A stretch of 64,000 nt of DNA, taken from NCBI RefSeq assembly GCF_014850955.1, contig NZ_JACXSS010000001.1, positions 4,340,001 to 4,404,000 on the forward strand. The letters run 5' to 3'. The position numbers and the translations under genes are program-made. The notes under the pieces are model-generated. The model was given only the letters and a program-made list of their open reading frames with translations, was not told where the DNA came from and did no database searches. The stretch comes from Methylomonas albis (GTDB lineage: Bacteria > Pseudomonadota > Gammaproteobacteria > Methylococcales > Methylomonadaceae). Positions 37,201-46,200 of the stretch are shown here, piece after piece (position 1 is the stretch's first letter; each line of letters begins with the position of its first letter).

Positions 37201-40200
37201 GCCAATTTCGACGTGTCGTTCCAGGAAATTTTTGGCGCCTGGAAAACCGGCAGTGCCTTAGTTTTGGTGCCGGATGAAGTTCGCCGCGAACCGCAACAAT
37301 TGCTCGATGTATTGAGCAATCATGCGATTGAACGGCTGTTTATCCCGATAGCCGCGCTGAATAATATCGCCGAGCTAAGCGCCAATCTCGACCTATCCTC
37401 GCTGCCGTTGCGGGAAGTCATTTGCGCCGGCGAACAATTAAAAGTCACTCCGGCCCTGCGGAGATTTTTTACCCAGACCGGCAACAGCCTATTGCACAAC
37501 CACTACGGCCCTAGTGAAAGCCATGTCGTCACTGCTTACACCCTTGCTCAAGATAGTGCGCATTGGCAGGAAATGCCGCCCATCGGCACACCCATCCGCA
37601 ATACCCGCATTTACCTACTAGACCCCACCCTGGAACCGGTGCCGGTCGGTGTCGCGGCTGAGTTGTACATCGCCGGTGCGGCGTTGGCCCGTGGCTATTT
37701 AAACCGTCCGGCCTTGACCGCCGAGCGCTTCGTCGCCGATCCGTTCTCGCCCGGTGCCCGGATGTACCGTTCCGGCGATTTGGCGCGCTGGCGCGAGGAC
37801 GGCACGCTGGAGTTTTTGGGACGGGCCGACAGTCAGGTCAAGATTCGCGGTTTCCGCATCGAGCCCGGCGAGGTGGAGGCTTTGTTGTTGGCCTTGCCTG
37901 GTGTGGCGCAGGCGGCTGTGGTGGCCCGCGACGACGGCCTCGGTTTGCAGTTGGTGGCCTATTGGGTGCCGGCCGTCGGCGCCGAGCTGTCTACCTATCA
38001 ATCCGACGCGTCGTTGCGCGCGGCCTTGGCGGCGCAGTTGCCGGACTATCTGCGGCCGTCTGCCTTTGTGAAGTTAGAGGCCTTGCCGTTGACGCCGAAT
38101 GGCAAGCTGGATCGGCGCGCCTTGCCGACACCGCAACGCGGCGGGGCCCGGTTTGTGGCGCCGATTTCTTCGGAAGAAGCGCGTTTGGCGGCGTTGTTCG
38201 GCGAGGTGTTGGGGCTGGAGCACGTCAGTGTGGCGGATTCGTTCTTTGCACTGGGCGGGCATTCCTTGCTGGCGACCCGTTTGGTCAGTCGGGTGCGCGA
38301 GGCATTTGCGCTGGAGCTGCCGATCCGGGCTTTATTTGAGGCGCCGACGGTGGCGCAATTGGCTTTACGTCTGCGTGATATGCTCGGTGCAAGAGCGCCG
38401 CTGCTGGCCTTGCCGCGCCCTGTGCGCTTGCCGTTGTCGTATGCCCAGCAACGCTTGTGGTTTATTCACCGTCTGGAAGGCCCCAGTGCAACCTATAACA
38501 TTCCTATCGCCCTGCGTTTAAGCGGTCAGTTGAATGTCGAGGCGCTCGAACAGGCGTTGCTCGATCTGCTGTCTCGTCATGAAGCCTTGCGCACCCGCTT
38601 CCCGGAGTTCGACGGTGTGGCTGCGCAGGCGATTGTGCCGGTTGCGGCTATTGGTTCTTTTTTGAACCGCTGCCGGGTCACGGAAGCGGAGCTGGCTGAG
38701 CAGTTACAAACCGCCGCCGATACCGCGCTGGATATTAGCGTGGAGTTGCCGTTTCGGGCTTGGTTGTTTGCTTCGACTCCGCTCAGCACAAGTGTCGATC
38801 CGCTCAGCACACGTGTCGATCCGCTCAGCACCGACTCTTTAGGCCAGGAAGAGCAAGTATTGCTGCTACTGGTGCATCACATCGCCGCCGATGGTGCGTC
38901 GATGGCGGTGTTGGCGGACGATTTGACTTTGGCCTATAGCGCCCGTTGTCTGAACCAGGCGCCGGCTTGGGCGGATTTGCCGATTCAGTATGCCGATTAT
39001 GCGCTCTGGCAGCGCCAGGCCTTGGGGGCGGTGGACGATCCCGGCAGTCCGATGGCCCGGCAGTTGGCGTTCTGGACGTCGGCTTTGGCCGGGATTGCCG
39101 ATGAGTTGCTTCTGCCGACCGATAGACCCAGGCCGGCGGTCGCTTCCTATCGCGGCGGCACGGTGCCGCTTCGGTTGTCCGCCGAACTGCATCGGGCCTT
39201 GCTGACTTTGGCCCAGGCCGAGCAGGCGTCGCTGTTCATGCTGTTGCAGGCCACGTTGGCGGCGCTGTTGTCGCGCTTGGGGGCCGGCGAGGATATTGCG
39301 ATTGGCACGCCGATTGCCGGCCGCACCGACCGGGCGATCGAGGGTTTGATCGGCTTTTTCGTGAATGCGCTGGTGTTGCGCTGCGATGTGTCGGGACGGC
39401 CTTCGTTACGCACGCTACTGCAACGCGTGCGGGCCTTCGATCTGGAGGCTTACGCGCATCAGGATTTGCCGTTCGAGTTGTTGGTCGATGCCTTGCAACC
39501 GGCGCGTTCGATGGCTCGCCATCCGCTGTTTCAGGTGATGCTGGCCTTGCAGAATACCGCCCGTCCGCGCATGGCTTTGCCGGGGCTGACGCTGGCACTG
39601 GAACCCTTGGCGCACCACAGCGCCAAGTTCGATTTGTTGGTGAGTTTGGCCGAGCATTACGATGAGCAGGGCGAACCCTTGGGCTTGAGCGGCGAGCTGG
39701 AATTCAGCCGCGATCTGTTCGATGCCGAATCCGTCGAACGCTTAAGCAGCCGTTGGTTAAGGCTGATCGAACAGGCCGTGGCCCAACCGGATGCGCCCTT
39801 GTATCAGTGCGATATTCTGACCCCGGAAGAACACCATACGCTGCTGGAAAAATTCAACCCCGCCCCGCAGCCTGTTCCCGAAGCCACCTTGCCGGAACTG
39901 TTCGAAGCCCAAGTGGCGCGTGATCCGGCCGCCATTGCCTTGGTCTTCGGCGATCTGACACTCAGCTATGCCGAACTTAATGATCGCGCCAACCGGCTGG
40001 CGCACTATCTGCAAACCCTGGGCGTCGGACCGAATACCTTGGTCAGCATTTGCGTGGAACGTTCGCTGGACATGCTGGTGGGCGTGCTGGCCATACTCAA
40101 AGCCGGTGGCGCTTATCTGCCGCTGGCGCCCGATTACCCTCGGGATCGTTTGCGCTTTATGCTGGATGACGCAGCGGTATCGGTGCTATTGACCCAGGAA

Positions 40201-43200
40201 CGACTGCTGGCCGCGTTACCGACCAAAGAGCTACGCGTAGTGTGCCTGGATCGCGATCTAGCGCTATTTTCCGCCGGCAACCGCGGCATGCCGCCCTGTA
40301 AGGCGCAAGCCGACGATCTTGCTTATCTGATCTATACCTCCGGCTCCACCGGTCAACCCAAAGGCGTCGCCGTCAGCCACCGAAATGTAGTGCGTTTGGT
40401 GCGCTCGAACGGCTGCTTGAGTTTCGATAGCCACGAAGTATTTTTGCAACTGGCTCCGCTGGCCTTCGATGCTTCTACGCTGGAAATCTGGGCGGCGCTG
40501 TTGAACGGCGGTCGCTTGGTGCTAATGCCGCCGGGTCAATCCAGTCTGGAAGACATTGGCCGTCACATTCGTAACTATGAGGTGACCACCTTGTGGCTGA
40601 CGGCGGGGCTGTTCCATTTGATGGTGGATGAACGACTGGCAGATTTAAGCGGTGTGCGACGCCTGTTTGCCGGTGGAGAAGCCTTGTCCGTACCCCACGT
40701 ACAGAAGGCCAGAGCAGTGTTGGGAGACAACCGGATTATCAACGGCTATGGGCCGACCGAAAACACCACCTTTACCAGCTGCTATCCGGTAGCGTCCGCC
40801 GATGCCATCTGCTCATCGGTGCCCATCGGCAAACCGATCGCCAACACTCGCGCGTATGTTCTGGACAACGCCCTGCTACCGGTGCCGGTGGGCGTGACCG
40901 GCGAGTTATATACCAGCGGCTTCGGCCTTGCCCGGGGCTATCTAAACCGCCCGGCCCTTAGCGCCGAACGCTTTGTCGCCGATCCGTTTTCGTCAATTCC
41001 CGGAGCCAGGATGTATCGTAGCGGCGATTTGGCGCGCTGGCGCGAAGACGGCAATCTGGAGTTTTTGGGGCGGGCCGACGGCCAAGTGAAAATTCGCGGT
41101 TTCCGTATCGAACCCGGCGAAATTGAAACGGCATTACTGGCCGTGGCAGAGGTCATGCAAGCCGCGGTGGTAGCCCGCGACGACGGGCTCGGTTTGCAGT
41201 TGGTGGCGTATTGGGTGCCATCCCTTGGCGCGGATTTAACCAACGAAACGTTGCGTCGGCTATTAGCCGAGCAGTTACCGGACTACATGCTGCCTTCGGC
41301 CTTTGTGGCGCTGGAAGCTTTACCGCTGACCGCCAACGGCAAGTTGAACCGTCGCGCCTTGCCTGAACCGGAACGCGGCAAATATGCATTTGTGCCGCCC
41401 GCTTCGCCCGAAGAACTGTCCTTGGCGGCACTATTTGGCGAGTTACTGGGTCTGGATCGCGTCAGTATTACCGACTCCTTTTTTGTGCTGGGGGGACATT
41501 CGCTGCTGGCAACCCGCTTGGTCAGCAGGATACGTGAAACGTTTGCCGTGGAAATGCCGATCCGGGCGATATTTGAGGCGCCCACCGTGGCGCAATTAGC
41601 CATGCATCTGCACGATTTGCGTAGCGCCAGATCGCCCCTGGTCGCATTGCCGCGTCCCGAACGCTTGCCGCTGTCTTATGCGCAGCAACGCTTGTGGTTT
41701 ATTCACCGTCTGGAAGGCCCTAGTGCAACCTATAACATACCTATCGCTCTGCGTTTAAACGGGCATCTGGATGCCGACGCGCTTGAGCGGGCTTTGTTCG
41801 ATCTAGTAGCGCGTCATGAAGCCTTGCGTACACGCTTCCCCGAATTCGAGGGCGTGGCCGAGCAGGCGATTGTGCCGGTCGCCGACATTGGTTCGCTGCT
41901 GAGCCGCTGTCAGGTTACCGAGCTGGAATTACCCGCTCGCTTGCAACAGGCCGCCGATACCGCGTTGGATATTAGCGTGGAGCTGCCGTTTCGGGCTTGG
42001 TTGTTTGCTTCGGCTCCGCTCAGCACAAGTGTCGATCCGCTTGGCACCGACTCTTTAGGCCAGGAAGAGCAAGTATTGCTGATACTGGTCCACCACATCG
42101 CCGCCGATGGTTCGTCGATGGCGGTGTTAGCCGACGACTTGAGCTTGGCTTATAAGGCCCGCTGTCTAAATCAGGCACCGACATGGGCGGATTTGCCGAT
42201 TCAGTATGCCGATTATGCGCTCTGGCAACGTCGAGCCTTGGGTGCGGTGAATGATCCAAACAGTCCGATGGCCAAACAGTTGGCATTCTGGAAAATGGCC
42301 TTGGCCGGGATTGCCGATGAGTTGCCTCTGCCGACCGACAGGCCCAGGCCGGCAGTCAGTTCCTATCGCGGCGGCACGGTGCCGATTCGGCTGTCCGCCG
42401 AACTGCATCGGGCCTTGCTGACCCTGGCCCAGGCCGAGCAGGCTTCGCTGTTCATGCTGTTGCAGGCCACGTTGGCGGCGCTGTTGTCGCGCCTGGGCGC
42501 CGGCGATGACATTCCTATCGGTGCGCCAATCGCCGGCCGAACCGATCAGGCCATTGAAGGTTTGATCGGCTTTTTCGTCAATACGCTGGTATTGCGCACC
42601 GACCTGTCGGGACGGCCTTCTCTGCGTACCGTATTGCAACGGGTGCGAGCATTCGACCTGGAAGCTTATGAGCATCAGGATTTGCCGTTCGAACTGTTGG
42701 TCGATGCCTTGCAACCTGCCCGCTCGATGGCCCGCCATCCGCTATTCCAGGTGATGTTGGTGCTACAAAACACCGTCAATGCGCGCCCGGATTTGCCGGG
42801 AATCAGCGTAGCCCTGGAACCTCTGGTAGGCTCCAGCGCCAAGTTCGACCTGTCGATCAATTTGGCGGAACAATACGGACCCAACGGCGAAGCCTTGGGT
42901 TTAACCGGCGTATGGGAATTCAGTAGCGACTTGTTCGATGCCGACACCGTCGAGCGCTTTAGCCGCCGCTGGTTAAGCCTGATCGAGCAGGCCGTGATGC
43001 AAGCGGATGCGCCGCTGCATCAATGCGATATTTTGCCGGCACAAGAACGCTGCATGCTGCTTAACAATCAAACTTATGTTCTGGACAATGCATTGCAACC
43101 GGTACCGGTCGGTGTAATCGGCGAGTTATATACCGGCGACATCGGTTTTGCCCGCGCTTATCTCAACAATCCGGTTTTCTGCGCCGAACGCTTTGTCGCC

Positions 43201-46200
43201 GATCCTTTCTCCGCCATTCCCGGTTCACGAATGTACCGTACCGGCGACTGGGTGCGCCGGCGTAAAGACGGTAATCTGGAATTTATCGGTCGTGTCGATG
43301 CCCCTGTAAAAGTTCGCGGCTTCATGCCCATCGAAGCGGCCGAACCAAAAAACGCTTTCACCCAGTCGCCGACGCCGACCGAATCGACCTTGGCCGAAAT
43401 CTGGTGCGAAGTACTGCACTTGCAACACATAGACCGGCGGGATAATTTCTTCGCGTTGGGCGGACATTCGCTGCTGGCGACCCAAATGGTTTCGCGGATT
43501 CAGCGAGACCTTGGCATCGTCATGCCTTTCCGTACGCTGTTCGAAAATCCAACGCTGTGCGCGCTGGCTGAATATCTCGCCCAATGCCGGACCCGAGGCG
43601 AGCATAGCCCACCGCCCATCTCGGCGGCTTCCCGCGATCAGCCCTTGCCGTTATCCTTCGCCCAGCAGCGTTTGTGGTTCCTGGACCGGCTCGGCAGCGG
43701 TGCGGCTTACAACATGTCATTGGCCTTGCGTTTATGCGGACAACTTGACCTCTCGGCATTAGAACAGTCCCTGAGCGAAATCGTACGCCGTCATGAAAGC
43801 TTGCGTACCACGTTCGACAATAGTGCCGAGCAACCTTACCAACGCATCCGCGCACCTCAACCGCTGGAATTGCTGGTAACCGATTTGAGCCACCTGCCTG
43901 ACGCTTTACGCCAAACAGAAATTTGCCGTGAAGCCCGGCAAGATTCGTTGCAGGTCTTCGATTTAAGCCGCGACTTGATGTTGCGGGCAAAGCTGCTCCG
44001 GCAGGACGAAGACCAGCATGTATTGTTGCTCAGCCTGCACCATATCGCCGCCGATGGCTGGTCTCTCGACATTTTGGTACATGAACTGACCGAACTGTAT
44101 GCCGCATTCGCAGCCGACAGACCCTCGACTCTGGCTGAGCTACCGGTGCAATACGCGGACTTTGCGGTCTGGCAACGGCAATGGCTGCAAGGCGAGGCAC
44201 TGGAGCAGCAAATCGCATTCTGGAAAAAGCAATTGCAAGACGCGCCCGCGTTATTGGTGCTGCCAACCGACAGGCCGCGTCCGCCAGTCGAAAGTTTCCA
44301 GGGCGGCGCTTATCCGCTAAGCTTGGATGCCAAGCTGACTTCAGGGCTTAAAAAGCTTAGTCGCGACACAGACACCACCTTGTTCACCACCTTGCTGGCG
44401 GCGTTTCAAGTGTTGCTGGCTCGTTACAGCGGCCAAGAGGATATCGTCGTCGGCTCGCCGATTGCCAACCGCAATCGTCTGGAAACCGAACCGCTGATCG
44501 GCTTTTTTGCCAACACCCTGGCGCTACGGGCAGACCTTTCCGGTAACCCCGGTTTCCGTCACCTACTGGCGCAGCTTAAACAAACCCTGCTGCTGGCACA
44601 GGATCACCAAGACCTGCCGTTCGAACGTTTAGTCGAAGAACTGCAGATCGAGAGGAACCTGAGCTATAACCCTATTGTACAAATCGTTTTTACCTTGCAA
44701 GCCGCCAAAAAGGACGGCTTCGAGCTTCCGGACCTGGAAATCAGTGCATGCGAGTTCGCCGAACCTAGCGTGCGCATGGATTTGGAATTACATTTGCGGG
44801 AACAGGCGGATGGCATTGTCGGCAGTTGTTGTTATGCCGCCGACCTGTTCGATGAAACCACCATCAGACGTCTGATGGCACACTTTTCCAACCTGCTGAA
44901 TGGCATTCTCGCCGACCCGGACCAGCCCATTCCGGCCTTACCCTTGCTGGATGAAAACGAATCCCGGCAAATGCTGGTCGATTGGAACAACACCTTTGCC
45001 GACCTTCCCAAGGATCTTTGCCTCCACCAATTGTTCGAACAACAAGCCTCGCGCACGCCGGATCAAGTGGCGGTAGTCTATGGCGAACAACGTTTGAGCT
45101 ACCGTCAACTCGACCAACGCGCCAATCAGCTGGCGCACCATTTACGAACTTTGGGCGTCATACCGGACACTCTGGTCGGTATCTGCCTGGAACGCTCGGC
45201 GGACATGGTAGTGGGCATTTTGGCGATACTTAAAGCCGGCGGAGCTTACCTGCCGCTGGATCCGGCTTATCCGCAAGAACGGCTGGCGCACATGCTGGAA
45301 GACGCGGCGGCGCCGGTGCTGTTGACCCAGTCCGCACTGTTGGACCGCTTACCGGCTCATAACGCCAAACCGGTTTATTTGGATAGCGACTGGCCGCTTA
45401 TCGAAGCATTGCCGAATACCCAGCCTAGCAGTGCTGTGACTACCGACAACTTGGCCTATGTCATCTACACCTCCGGCTCCACCGGCAAACCCAAGGGCGT
45501 GTTAGTAGAGCATCTCGGCGTGTGCAGCATCATACAGGCACAAATCGCGTTGTTGGAAATCGGCACGGATGACCGGATTTTGCAATTCGCCTCGTTAAGT
45601 TTCGACGCCGCCGCATCCGAGATCATGTTAGCGCTGGGCAGCGGTGCGGCTTTATATCTAGGTACACGCGAAAACCTGGCACCGGGCGAACCCTTGCGGC
45701 GTTTTCTCAGCGACAATGCCATTACGGTGGCGACAGTAACGCCCTCGACGCTGGCCGCATTACCGCATGATTCGCTACCGGCCTTGCGCACCTTGGGCGT
45801 GGCCGGGGAAGCCTGCTCCGCCGAACTGTTCGGACTGTGGGCGAAAAATCGCCGTTTCTTCAATCTGTACGGCCCGACCGAAGCCAGCATTTGCGCTACC
45901 GCTTGGCTCTGCCAGACGATTACCCCCCAGGCCCCGCCCATTGGGCGTCCGCTTGCCAATGTCCAGGTCTATATCCTCGATGCCTTGCAACAACCGGTGC
46001 CTATCAGCGTGGCCGGGGAACTGTATATCGGCGGCGTCGGCGTGGCGCGCGGCTATTTGAACCGCCCGGAATTGACCGAGGAAAAATTCATCCCCAATCC
46101 GTTCGGCGCTGGACGTTTGTACAAAACCGGCGATTTGAGCCGCTGGCTGCCCGACGGCAATATCGAGTATCTGGGACGCATCGACCAGCAGCTGAAAATC

